Shown here: positions 1-7,326 of the stretch, piece after piece
Numbering within the stretch: the stretch's first letter is position 1
Layout of the letters: the number at the start of each line of letters is the position of its first letter
From: an uncultured Bacilli bacterium
GTDB lineage: Bacteria; Bacillota_I; Bacilli_A; RF39; UBA660
DNA: 64,000 nucleotides
Direction of reading: 5' to 3'
Assembly (NCBI GenBank): GCA_944359725.1
Contig: CALVSY010000006.1
Span: forward strand, 1 to 64,000
Program-made: the position numbers and the translations under genes
Notes under the pieces: model-generated
Told to the model about the DNA's origin: nothing
The model's input: the letters and a program-made list of their open reading frames with translations, nothing else
Databases searched by the model: none

Positions 1-8
1 CTATGACT

Positions 9-32
9 ACAAACAAGGTTTACCTTTGTTTG
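9..32. terminator. Short hairpin near left edge
   Basis: Inverted repeat of about ten base pairs (ACAAACAAGG / CCTTTGTTTGT) around a TTTA loop. No T-run follows directly. It may end a transcript from beyond the left edge or simply be an intergenic hairpin. Confidence 0.35.
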
Positions 33-78
33 TTATCCACATTATAAATCGGTATCATTTTAACTAATGTTTAACATC

Positions 79-116
79 TAAAAAAATAGAAAATAAACAT
101 CTACTTTCTATTTTTG
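79..116 (-). terminator. Intrinsic terminator of the 101-685 gene
   Basis: On the minus strand, AAAAATAGAAA pairs with TTTCTATTTTT and runs into a T-tract. The stem overlaps the last codons of the gene it terminates. Confidence 0.7.
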
Positions 117-685
117 AATATCGTATAACCAACAAGACCAACTATAACAACAAGCATACCAATGATTAAAACACCGTTATTATTACCACCGGATGCTTCT
201 TTGACAACGGATAACGTTAAAAAATAATCAGAACAATGATCTATTTCAAATGATGCATAACCGTTTTGTACCATGATGTTGTTTTGGATTGTTTCAATCT
301 CATTTGTATTTTCATTATAATAATATAAGTTAAGTCTTTGACCATCTTCAAAGTTTTTAACCGGAACTTTCACGGTTGCTTCTGTAGGCAAAACGCCATG
401 ATAATTAAATGATACAAACTCTTTTTTAATATTATTAGAAATCAAGTTATTTATTTTTTCCTTGTTAGGACTTTTAAACTTAATTGTCATGTCAAATTCT
501 AAATCACTTTTATTATATTCATTTTTATCAAAACTCCAAGAATACAAAAACTCTCCGTTTCTATCTTGAATAAACATAACCTTATCTTTTGTTTCAGTTT
601 TTATTAATTTATCTGAGGCACTGATACTGCTTATGCCAGCAAAAGAAAGGACTACTGCTAAGAAAATAACAAATATTTTTTTCAT
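101..685 (-). CDS. Secreted protein with C-terminal membrane anchor
   Basis: 194 residues. A signal peptide (about residues 1-24: charged MKK start, hydrophobic core, SISAS cleavage region) precedes an extracytoplasmic domain of about 140 residues. A glycine/asparagine hinge then leads to one helix (about 171-190) and a basic KNRK tail. The protein should sit on the outer face of the membrane, held by its C-terminal helix; there is no LPXTG motif. I do not recognise the ectodomain. The hinge-helix-tail segment resembles the two tiny membrane peptides at 1812-1943 and 2047-2184, which suggests a shared anchor module. It lies 19 bp downstream of the CPBP-like gene and is probably co-transcribed. 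A good Shine-Dalgarno (AAAGGAGG) supports the start. Confidence 0.75.
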   Translation of the reverse strand: MKKIFVIFLAVVLSFAGISSISASDKLIKTETKDKVMFIQDRNGEFLYSWSFDKNEYNKSDLEFDMTIKFKSPNKEKINNLISNNIKKEFVSFNYHGVLPTEATVKVPVKNFEDGQRLNLYYYNENTNEIETIQNNIMVQNGYASFEIDHCSDYFLTLSVVKEASGGNNNGVLIIGMLVVIVGLVGYTIFKNRK

Positions 686-704
686 ACGCGTGCCTCCTTT
701 TTAT

Positions 705-1391
705 TTAAGCCCAATAAGCACTGCTTTGTATAAATAATTGAACTGCATAATAAATAATCCATGTAAAAACCGGGAAAAATATATTTTTCTTTTTAACATA
801 CATTGTAGTAATCAACATTCCAACAATCATATAAGGAATAGACGAAATTATTACAGATGGGTTGTTAAAATCAATTCCAACTTGCATAATTCCAAACAAT
901 ACTCCACTTACAATTACAAATAAAATTCTGTTTTTTATAAGATTACCTATAGCTTTATTAAAAATTATGCTTTCTACAATAGGAGTGTATATTATCATAA
1001 CAAATAAAGTATAAAACAACAATGATTTCATGTTAGGAAATATTAAAGAAATAGTATTAGCATTCTTAACATTAGTTATTAAAAACGTCAAATTATTTCC
1101 AATTATAACAATCAAAAAGCAACATATAAATATGCCAAAGCATAATAAAATGTTTTTAAAGAAATGTTTTTTAAAATCTTTAAATTCAGATTTGATATCA
1201 CCGAAATAAAGAAATACTAAAACAAATAATGTAAAAATCCCTAAAATTATATAATACAACGCATTAAAATCATCTACCGATGAACTTGTTGGAAAAGACA
1301 TTATTCCAAATATCAAGTATATTAATATTGAGAATATAGCTACTATATATTTGTTACGAAATATATTTTGTTTTTTCTTTGTTTTTTCCAT
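705..1391 (-). CDS. Degenerate CPBP-family membrane protein
   Basis: 228 residues with about six to eight membrane segments. The C-terminal half has the spacing of the CPBP (Abi) intramembrane protease family, but the signatures are eroded. The usual EExxxR region reads IVESIIFNKAIG, the FxxxH region reads FGIMQVG with no histidine, and the last HxxxN region reads FTWIIYY. It is therefore probably not a working protease. CPBP proteins are often bacteriocin self-immunity or peptide-processing partners, and two tiny membrane peptides lie directly upstream. An immunity-like role is possible but is inference. A strong terminator at 1418-1454 separates it from those peptides. Confidence 0.6.
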   Translation of the reverse strand: MEKTKKKQNIFRNKYIVAIFSILIYLIFGIMSFPTSSSVDDFNALYYIILGIFTLFVLVFLYFGDIKSEFKDFKKHFFKNILLCFGIFICCFLIVIIGNNLTFLITNVKNANTISLIFPNMKSLLFYTLFVMIIYTPIVESIIFNKAIGNLIKNRILFVIVSGVLFGIMQVGIDFNNPSVIISSIPYMIVGMLITTMYVKKKNIFFPVFTWIIYYAVQLFIQSSAYWA

Positions 1392-1417
1392 TTTTTCACC
1401 TCTATTATAAATATAGC

Positions 1418-1454
1418 ATAAAAAAATAAAGATTGAAAGCTCAATCTTTATTTA
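1418..1454 (-). terminator. Terminator between a leader peptide and the CPBP-like gene
   Basis: Minus-strand stem AAATAAAGATTGA / TCAATCTTTATTT with a GCTT loop, followed by a T-run. It lies between the 11-residue ORF at 1470-1505 and the CPBP-like gene, so it could act as an attenuator. Confidence 0.75.
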
Positions 1455-1469
1455 CTTTACACATAATTA

Positions 1470-1505
1470 CTAATAAAACCAAGCTCTAAGCCATTTGAAG
1501 ATCAT
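1470..1505 (-). CDS. Tiny ORF, MIFKWLRAWFY, possible leader peptide
   Basis: Eleven codons behind a strong Shine-Dalgarno (GGGAGG, 8 nt before ATG), ending about 16 nt before an intrinsic terminator and 79 nt before the CPBP-like gene. The peptide is rich in Trp, Phe and Tyr and is basic. It could be a leader peptide that controls read-through, or a very small membrane-active peptide. Coding is supported only by the ribosome binding site and position. Confidence 0.45.
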   Translation of the reverse strand: MIFKWLRAWFY

Positions 1506-1811
1506 AAACACATCCTCCCTTCTTTCACATATTTTTTACAACCTCTTCTAAGACATCATTTTGATATCTTCCTACACTTAAAATATATCATAATTGGAAA
1601 GAAAAAACAATATACACATGTTATACGTAAAATGATATAAATGTTTTTTCATATAATTATATGTATAGTATAAGCTTTGATGAAAAACAAAAACTATTTA
1701 ATTATAACTAGCCTTTGATACTGCTAGTTTTAGTGGGATAAGATTAATAGAATATTATTTATACATACTAATAATTTTACACTTTTATATTATCAACTAT
1801 GTCAAACAATG
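1506..1811. other. Intergenic region, AT-rich
   Basis: Contains a weak hairpin around 1708-1730 (AACTAGC / GCTAGTT) that may end transcripts from the tiny-peptide genes upstream. Nothing else is recognisable. Confidence 0.4.
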
Positions 1812-1943
1812 TTAATTTTTCTTGTTTTTAGTTATGATATAAATTATAAGTAATAATAGTATAACAACCATCAAAATTATTATTAAACCATTTTTATTAG
1901 TATTATTATATGCTTCTCTTACAATTGATAGTATCTTCACCAT
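1812..1943 (-). CDS. 43-residue one-helix membrane peptide (paralogue A)
   Basis: 43 residues. A short basic amphipathic N-terminus contains LSIVREA. An Asn/Lys-rich linker follows, then a hydrophobic helix (about residues 20-37) and a KNKKN tail. The Shine-Dalgarno region is GGTGAGGTGATA before ATG. It aligns along its length with the 45-residue peptide at 2047-2184 (shared LSIVR.A, NxGxLIILM, LIIYxIxKNK), which makes both likely real genes. Its helix and tail also resemble the C-terminal anchor of the 101-685 protein. The function is unknown: a leaderless bacteriocin, small toxin or membrane regulator are all possible. Confidence 0.6.
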   Translation of the reverse strand: MVKILSIVREAYNNTNKNGLIIILMVVILLLLIIYIITKNKKN

Positions 1944-2046
1944 TATCACCTCACCATTGCCTTATTAATTAAACATTATATCACTTATTAAATATATATA
2001 AAAGTTAGAATTTTCTAGTATAAAAAATAAAAATACTTTTTGTATT

Positions 2047-2184
2047 TTATTCGTTTTTGTTTTTACTTATAGTATAAATTATTAAAAATACTATTACAGC
2101 TATCATTAAGATTATCAAAATGCCAAAGTTTTGACTACTTAAAATAGCCTTCCTAACTATCGATAAAACATCAATTTGCCACAT
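2047..2184 (-). CDS. 45-residue one-helix membrane peptide (paralogue B)
   Basis: 45 residues beginning MWQIDVLSIVRKA, then a linker, one strongly hydrophobic helix (about 22-38) and the basic tail SKNKNE. GGAGTGA lies just before the start. It is paralogous to the peptide at 1812-1943. The two tandem copies with a conserved layout, in a stretch with no larger ORF, argue for selection on short proteins. No function is assigned. The neighbouring CPBP-like gene makes a bacteriocin/immunity reading worth considering. Confidence 0.6.
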   Translation of the reverse strand: MWQIDVLSIVRKAILSSQNFGILIILMIAVIVFLIIYTISKNKNE

Positions 2185-2361
2185 TATATAATCACTCCTA
2201 TCCTATGTTGTTTTTAAAAGCGGCTTTTTCATTATATCAATGTTTTTATAATAGACAAATAGTAAATTAATAATTATATATTTTTTAATAATTTGCATGT
2301 AAAAGAGTGTAAAAAGCTTTATATTAAACTTTAATTAATATATAATTATATAGGTGATTAT

Positions 2362-2880
2362 ATGAAAATACTTATCTTATCAGATATACATGGTAATTAT
2401 GAAGATTTAAAAAAAGTAATTAAAGAAAATAGTTTTGATAAACTAATAGTTCTTGGAGATTTATTTAATTATGGCTTTTATTCTAGTGATTTAAAAGATA
2501 ATAATATTATTAACTTGTTACAAACATATAAAGATAAATTAATTTTAATAAAAGGAAATTGTGATTATTATATAAATTATGATGAGTTAGGATTATTTGC
2601 ACATGACGTAATTACAATTCCATTAAATAATCATAACATAACGCTTACTCATGGCAATAAATACTCTAAAGGATTTTTACCAGAATATCATGGTGACATA
2701 TTTATGCAAGGTCATACGCACGTTACAATGCTTCTAAAAGAAAATGACATAATATATGTAAATCCCGGAAGCATTGGTAAACCAAGAGGTGGATCAAATA
2801 AATCATACGCTATATTTGATAATGATAAGATTACAATTAAAACAATAGATAATGACATAATAAAAGAAATGAAAGTTTAG
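2362..2880 (+). CDS. YfcE/MJ0936-family metallophosphodiesterase
   Basis: 172 residues, the usual length for the family. The binuclear metal motifs are all present: SDIHGN near residue 7 (D-x-H), GDLFN near 32 (GD), GNCDYY near 62 (GN-D), THGN near 92 and GHTH near 114, then the NPGS loop typical of YfcE enzymes. Members hydrolyse phosphodiester bonds in small molecules in a manganese-dependent way; the natural substrate is usually unknown. It is one of the few plus-strand genes here and converges on the next gene, sharing a bidirectional terminator at its 3' end. Confidence 0.85.
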   Translation: MKILILSDIHGNYEDLKKVIKENSFDKLIVLGDLFNYGFYSSDLKDNNIINLLQTYKDKLILIKGNCDYYINYDELGLFAHDVITIPLNNHNITLTHGNKYSKGFLPEYHGDIFMQGHTHVTMLLKENDIIYVNPGSIGKPRGGSNKSYAIFDNDKITIKTIDNDIIKEMKV

Positions 2881-2896
2881 TTTTTCATTTCTTTTC
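2864..2896. terminator. Bidirectional terminator between convergent genes
   Basis: AAGAAATGAAA pairs with TTTCATTTCTTTT. It overlaps the end of the plus-strand phosphodiesterase gene, and its other arm lies at the end of the minus-strand gene. Confidence 0.65.
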
Positions 2897-3242
2897 ATTT
2901 TAATTTATATACTTTTATTATTTTCATGTCTTTTACATCATCAAAAGTATTCTTATCATATAATACGTTATCAATCGCGCACATCATATGATACCAATCA
3001 TTAATGTGAGCAAAAACTATGTTAATGCCTTTTAAATTAATATCCTTTAATAGTTTGTCTTTAAAACCGTTATCCAATATAAAATCATTTTTAAATAAAT
3101 AATTTTCAAATACAGACACATCATTATAATTTATACCTAACTCTTTTTTAATAAGATTATAATCTTTATTTAAAGCTTTAGAAATGCTTCTTATTACGCA
3201 TGTACCTTTTTCATCTACTGGATTATAATATATAACTTTCAT
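2895..3242 (-). CDS. Small papain-like cysteine peptidase-fold protein
   Basis: 115 residues. The N-terminal GTCVIRSISKALN resembles the catalytic-cysteine helix of small papain-like/C39-like proteins (C-V-x-R-[AS]-[IL]). HMMCAIDNVLYDKNTFD near residue 85 matches the later histidine/aspartate strand. That gives a plausible Cys-His-Asp triad. Such stand-alone proteins are common in phages and gut Bacillota, without known substrates. It is the last gene of a minus-strand run of acetyltransferases and a zinc protease; spacing to the next gene is 4 bp, so they are co-transcribed. Confidence 0.5.
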   Translation of the reverse strand: MKVIYYNPVDEKGTCVIRSISKALNKDYNLIKKELGINYNDVSVFENYLFKNDFILDNGFKDKLLKDINLKGINIVFAHINDWYHMMCAIDNVLYDKNTFDDVKDMKIIKVYKLK

Positions 3243-3246
3243 ATCA

Positions 3247-3828
3247 TTATTCCTTTACAATTATTTTGTCTTGATATTCTTTTTTACTTTCTAATGATTC
3301 TTCTACATTAATCCAGTATCTACCAAGCGAAACATCATTATCGTTTTCCTTTATCTTATTTTCTAAAACACCATCAAATGCTAATATCGTTTTAACAGAC
3401 CCTTTATTATCATCATACGCAGTAAGTAAAACTTTTTTAATGCCTAAGTTTTTACACTTTATTAAACCCAAATATAAATTTATTTTGTTATAACCCTTCA
3501 TTCTTTCTTTTGGTCTTATTCCATACCCTATATGTCCTCCATGAATTAATAAAGCATCATTTAACTTATGCCTAATATTAATCATACCTACTATCTTATC
3601 ATCATTTTCTCTAATAAGAAAATATGTGCTAGAAGGAACGAAATTATCGATTCCTTTTTTCATTTCTTCCAGGTATGATAACCATTCTTCATATGTTTTT
3701 TCTTTTATGTAAAAATCTAACTTTCCAGTTCCATTAATGTTGGAACCACAATCCATATGTTCTTCAATATATTCTATTGCATCAATTTTCCTTTTTATAC
3801 TAGGTTTTTCTAAATAAAACTTTTCCAT
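3247..3828 (-). CDS. GNAT N-acetyltransferase
   Basis: 193 residues. The GNAT fold is visible: the strand region VGMINIRH, the acetyl-CoA loop-like segment GYGIRPKERMKGYN near residue 100, and a later KKVLLTAYDDNKGS strand. The layout matches the family whose members act on small molecules or proteins and that often confer antibiotic resistance. The substrate is unknown. It is 4 bp from the cysteine-peptidase-like gene and 5 bp from a second GNAT gene, so this is one operon. Confidence 0.75.
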   Translation of the reverse strand: MEKFYLEKPSIKRKIDAIEYIEEHMDCGSNINGTGKLDFYIKEKTYEEWLSYLEEMKKGIDNFVPSSTYFLIRENDDKIVGMINIRHKLNDALLIHGGHIGYGIRPKERMKGYNKINLYLGLIKCKNLGIKKVLLTAYDDNKGSVKTILAFDGVLENKIKENDNDVSLGRYWINVEESLESKKEYQDKIIVKE

Positions 3829-3833
3829 TTACA

Positions 3834-4376
3834 TCACCTTCTTCTATAATCATCTTCTAATATTTCCATTAGGATAATATCGTGGTACTTACCATCTAAG
3901 AAGTATGCCTCATGCCTTGTTCCATATTCTTTAAAACCTACTTTTTTATAACAATTAATCGCTCTTTTATTAAATGAAAATACTTCTAAGTTAACGTTAT
4001 GCATGTTTTGAAAATTAAAAGCATAATTTAAAAGCAAATTTAAAGCATCCTCACCATATCCTTTTGATCTTTTAATTTCTTCTCCAATAAAAATACCAAT
4101 TGTTGCACTTCTATATATTCTATCTATATTCATTAAAGAGCAATTACCAAGAAGTTCATCAGTTTCTTTTTCTACGATTGCAAAATTAACGTCACCTTTT
4201 TTACCGGCATTTAAAATCCATTCTCTTTCTTGTTCTACGCTTGTAATTCCAACCGTATTACCTAAGTTATCAGTAACACTTCTATCAGATAACCATTTAA
4301 CGTATTTTTCAGCATCATCCGTATGCATAACAGATAAATAAACTTTTTCTCCAACAAACTTTTTTACGTATTCCAC
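3834..4376 (-). CDS. GNAT N-acetyltransferase, RimJ/RimL-like
   Basis: About 180 residues from a GTG start. GTG at 4376 is preferred because AAGGAAGTGATTATA places a Shine-Dalgarno correctly before it. RimJ/RimL-type features are KVYLSVMHTDDAEKYVKWLSD at the start, the acetyl-CoA loop EIKRSKGYGEDAL, and FNKRAINCYKKVGFKEYG near the end. These enzymes acetylate protein N-termini or small molecules. It sits in the same operon as two other GNATs, which hints at detoxification rather than ribosome modification. Confidence 0.8.
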   Translation of the reverse strand: MEYVKKFVGEKVYLSVMHTDDAEKYVKWLSDRSVTDNLGNTVGITSVEQEREWILNAGKKGDVNFAIVEKETDELLGNCSLMNIDRIYRSATIGIFIGEEIKRSKGYGEDALNLLLNYAFNFQNMHNVNLEVFSFNKRAINCYKKVGFKEYGTRHEAYFLDGKYHDIILMEILEDDYRRR

Positions 4377-4390
4377 TATAATCACTTCCT

Positions 4391-5095
4391 TTACTTAACT
4401 TTACTTTTTCCTAAATAATATTCTTTCATTTCATTTACTATTTCATCACCCAATTCTTTAGATAATTCTTTATTTTCTAATATCGTTAATAACCCATCGT
4501 AACCTCTTGTTTGGATTAAGTATTTTACAACTAAATAAGATATTACATACCCATTATAATCATCATTCACGAACTTTTTACCATGCCTTAACTCATTTAA
4601 ATTAGGAATGTTTTTAAAAGATTTAAACCTATTTAAAAAATTATCAAAATCATCATCACTAAATTCTCCAGATAAGTTTTGTGCAAGACCTTCATCTAAC
4701 CAAATTATACGTTTATTTATATCATTTTTCAATATTTTTTCCAAATAGATTATATGTGCCAATTCATGAAAAATCATATGACTTTTTCTTTTATAAAATG
4801 GGCTATCCTTTTTAATATCAGATTTAAAATAAGCATTAATCATACCTTTATCAAAAGTTCCGGTTGCATACTTAGGCAATTCATCAACACTAACGCCTCT
4901 AATATTTGCAACAAAACTTTTAAACTCATCAGAATCATCAAATAAATTTACCGTTACACATCTAAAACTATCAATTTTAAAGAAGTCATATATCTCTTTA
5001 GTTTTATATAAAGATATTTCAAGCATGTCTTTTACAATATCAACTAAAGAATCAGAAAAGTTGATAGTAAAATACTTGTTTTTTAACTTCTTCAT
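4391..5095 (-). CDS. HExxH zinc metallopeptidase, peptidase MA-like
   Basis: 234 residues. The zinc motif HELAH (near residue 120) is followed about 30 residues later by WLDEGLAQ, whose glutamate is the third ligand of gluzincins. This pattern matches the peptidase MA-like family. There is no clear signal peptide or membrane segment, so the protein is probably cytoplasmic. Substrate unknown. It lies between GNAT genes with short spacings of 14 and 19 bp and is probably in the same transcript as the nucleoside phosphorylase upstream. Confidence 0.75.
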   Translation of the reverse strand: MKKLKNKYFTINFSDSLVDIVKDMLEISLYKTKEIYDFFKIDSFRCVTVNLFDDSDEFKSFVANIRGVSVDELPKYATGTFDKGMINAYFKSDIKKDSPFYKRKSHMIFHELAHIIYLEKILKNDINKRIIWLDEGLAQNLSGEFSDDDFDNFLNRFKSFKNIPNLNELRHGKKFVNDDYNGYVISYLVVKYLIQTRGYDGLLTILENKELSKELGDEIVNEMKEYYLGKSKVK

Positions 5096-5114
5096 AAAAT
5101 CACACTTCTTTCAT

Positions 5115-5597
5115 TTATAAATCATAAACATAAACATTCTCTAGATAAACTTTATCTTTTATTGTAAACTTGCTTTCACCAACTTTTTTACCGCCGATTT
5201 TTTTATAAAAAACGTTTGCACTGTTTGCTTTTAAAGTGCTTATTAAAACATGCTTATATTCATTTCTTAATTTATTAAAAACATAATTAACTAACTTAGT
5301 TCCAATTCCTTTTTGCTTATAATTATTATGAATGTACAGCATATAAATCTCAGCATAGCTATCATCATAACCTTTTTTATTTATTCCATATTTTACAAAA
5401 CCAATAACATCGCCATTTAATTCATACACTACATACTTATCAATATCATTGGTACATCTTTTGATACTTTTTTCACTTTTAGGATCAAGACCATCTAAAT
5501 ATTCTTTTGGAAAAATATTTTTATACTCTTTTTTCCAATCAATAACATTTATATATACAATCCTTTTAGCATCACTTACATTTGCTTTTCTAATCAT
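5115..5597 (-). CDS. GNAT N-acetyltransferase
   Basis: 160 residues with a canonical GNAT core: MIRKANVSDAKRI at the start, EIYMLYIHNNYKQKGIGTKLV (acetyl-CoA pyrophosphate loop, Q-x-x-G-I-G) in the middle and ANVFYKKIGGKKVG near the end. It is typical of single-domain small-molecule acetyltransferases. The substrate cannot be read from sequence. It is the third GNAT in this operon, directly downstream of the nucleoside phosphorylase. Confidence 0.8.
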   Translation of the reverse strand: MIRKANVSDAKRIVYINVIDWKKEYKNIFPKEYLDGLDPKSEKSIKRCTNDIDKYVVYELNGDVIGFVKYGINKKGYDDSYAEIYMLYIHNNYKQKGIGTKLVNYVFNKLRNEYKHVLISTLKANSANVFYKKIGGKKVGESKFTIKDKVYLENVYVYDL

Positions 5598-5610
5598 TTA
5601 AATCACCTTC

Positions 5611-6378
5611 TTAAATCTTTCTTGATAATTCTAAAGCAAGCGTCATAACTTCTTTTTTCTTATCTAGTTTTGATAAACCACTTAAACTTCTTTCATCCCA
5701 TACGGCTGAATCTAAATTATCTCCCGCATAATAAAACGTAAAGTAATCAATGTCTAAATATTTACAAACCGCTGCAATTATTGTACCTTCCATTTCAACA
5801 CATACTGCACCATTATCTTTAAAATACTTTATTTTATCTTTTGTTTCTCTATAAATAGCATCTGTTGTCCAAGTATAACCTTCTGTATAATCAAAGTTAT
5901 ATTTTCTTAATATTTCTATAAACTTATCTTTATATTTTGGGTTCATATCAATTAAATAATCATCGTCTATATAATGATAACTTGTTCCTTCATCTCTAAA
6001 GCCCTTTGTTGGAATTATAATTGAACAGTCTTCTATATTAGAATCTAAAACACCACAGTTACCAAATATTATAAACTTATTTACACCTGATGCATGAAGT
6101 TCTTCTATGTCTCCTGCAACCCAAGGACCAGACACACCTGCCATGAAAAAGGTTATTTCTTTATCCTTATAATTTAACTTATAAACTTTTCTTTCCGTGT
6201 TAGCTGTTGATAAAACGCCTTTTTCTTCACAAGGAAACTTACTTATAACATCTTCATATAAATGATGAGAAAAAACTCCTACTGCTATTTCAGGTAAATC
6301 ATTTACTCTTTTCTTTTTATCAACACTTTTAATTGGTTTTGCTTTTATAAAACCTTTTTCATTACTATACTTTATCAT
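5611..6378 (-). CDS. Nucleoside phosphorylase, PNP/UDP family
   Basis: About 255 residues from the ATG at 6378, which has GAAGGTGATAAAA as ribosome binding site. PNP_UDP_1 features are GVFSHHLY near the start, FFMAGVSGPW, FGNCGVLDSNI, and the C-terminal CVEMEGTIIAAVC with the ribose-binding Met-Glu pair. It cleaves a purine or pyrimidine nucleoside with phosphate; uridine- versus purine-type cannot be decided. It is the first gene of the GNAT/protease operon. A promoter and terminator-containing leader precede it (6413-6555), so the whole operon may be attenuated. Confidence 0.8.
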   Translation of the reverse strand: MIKYSNEKGFIKAKPIKSVDKKKRVNDLPEIAVGVFSHHLYEDVISKFPCEEKGVLSTANTERKVYKLNYKDKEITFFMAGVSGPWVAGDIEELHASGVNKFIIFGNCGVLDSNIEDCSIIIPTKGFRDEGTSYHYIDDDYLIDMNPKYKDKFIEILRKYNFDYTEGYTWTTDAIYRETKDKIKYFKDNGAVCVEMEGTIIAAVCKYLDIDYFTFYYAGDNLDSAVWDERSLSGLSKLDKKKEVMTLALELSRKI

Positions 6379-6412
6379 TTTTATCACCTTCTTTATAACC
6401 ATTTTTAATAAT

Positions 6413-6555
6413 ATAAAAACGGAGTCAAACTAGTAAATAATACTAGTGACTCCGTAATAACTACGTGTAGGCAATAACCCTTTGAGGCTAGATATAAATC
6501 ATACTCAAACTCACTTACTTGCTAATAAAATAACAAATACGATAATTTATGTCAA
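6413..6555 (-). promoter_or_regulatory. Promoter and attenuator leader of the nucleoside phosphorylase operon
   Basis: Minus-strand promoter TTGACA (6550-6555), 17-bp spacer, TATTTT (6527-6532). The leader of about 110 nt ends in a strong terminator (6413-6457: ACGGAGTCACTAGT / ACTAGTTTGACTCCGT then Ts), about 35 nt before the gene. Upstream, AGTGA (in AAGTGAG) can pair with TCACT of the terminator arm, and TTTGAG with CTCAAA, so alternative folds exist. It lacks the T-box core and does not match riboswitch classes I can recall. A four-codon ORF (MIYI) is present but weakly supported. Confidence 0.6.
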
Positions 6556-6650
6556 GCATTTTTATTAAATAATTTATTTATAAAACAAATTACGACATTT
6601 TATTATATAAAAATGAATTAGTATATTAGCCTATAAGAAAGGAAACATTT

Positions 6651-7217
6651 ATGTCTTTAAATAAAAACATAATAAAATATACTAAGAAAGAAGTAATGAA
6701 TATCTCTTCTAATAAAATAAAAATAGCTAAAAATACAAAGGATATAATGTTATTTGTAAAACAAGAACTAAATAAAAAAACTAGCAATTCAAAATTATAT
6801 TTTGGTAAAATAAACGATATTACATCAAATAGAATTAAAATGTTAACAGGATTAGATTTAAGTAATTATAATATATCTTTAAAAGGAGATAATGTAAGAA
6901 AAATTATAAAAGATCATGGTAATAAAGTTTTGGAAAAACTAAGAGGTCAAGAAGCTATCACGTTAGAAGATTTTAAACATATTGATGATATTATATTAGA
7001 AGCAGATAACATTTATTTATCAGGTAAAACAATAAATAATAAAGATGTAATTACATTTGTAAAAAAATTAAATAACAAATATACTTTAGTAGAATTTATA
7101 TCAACTAAAAGAAAAACTTTGGAGACACAAACAATGTATAAAAAAATAAAAAAGAACTCTGTCACTGCGGAAAATACTACTAATAGCACCTTTCCTAACG
7201 TCCGAAACGAACAGTGA
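6651..7217 (+). CDS. PBECR-like nuclease-fold protein (putative toxin)
   Basis: 188 residues, very lysine-rich. The central-to-C-terminal part has the pattern of phage-associated Barnase/EndoU/ColicinE5-RelE-like (PBECR) domains. DNVRKIIKDHGN carries the early histidine, EAITLEDFKHIDDIILEADNIYLSG gives the typical helix and strand, and VEFISTKRKTLETQTMYK is the late K-T-L-T-M core. In phages this domain ends MuF or polyvalent proteins; here it stands alone. The last 20 codons (TAENTTNSTFPNV region) are less AT-rich than their surroundings. No antitoxin gene is adjacent. AGAAAGGAAAC supports the start. Family assignment is by recall only. Confidence 0.5.
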   Translation: MSLNKNIIKYTKKEVMNISSNKIKIAKNTKDIMLFVKQELNKKTSNSKLYFGKINDITSNRIKMLTGLDLSNYNISLKGDNVRKIIKDHGNKVLEKLRGQEAITLEDFKHIDDIILEADNIYLSGKTINNKDVITFVKKLNNKYTLVEFISTKRKTLETQTMYKKIKKNSVTAENTTNSTFPNVRNEQ

Positions 7218-7326
7218 TACGAGTTCCTTGTTTGATAATATATCATAATAAAATATAAATGTCAATTAACATATTATCATTAATATTATAGTTTTAAAAA
7301 TAAATATTATAACTAAATGTCGTTAA

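Noticed and set aside
6403-6530. Nucleoside phosphorylase leader as a T-box or purine riboswitch
   Set aside because: The T-box core (AGGGTGGNACCGCG) and the purine aptamer three-way junction sequence are both absent; kept only as unclassified attenuator.
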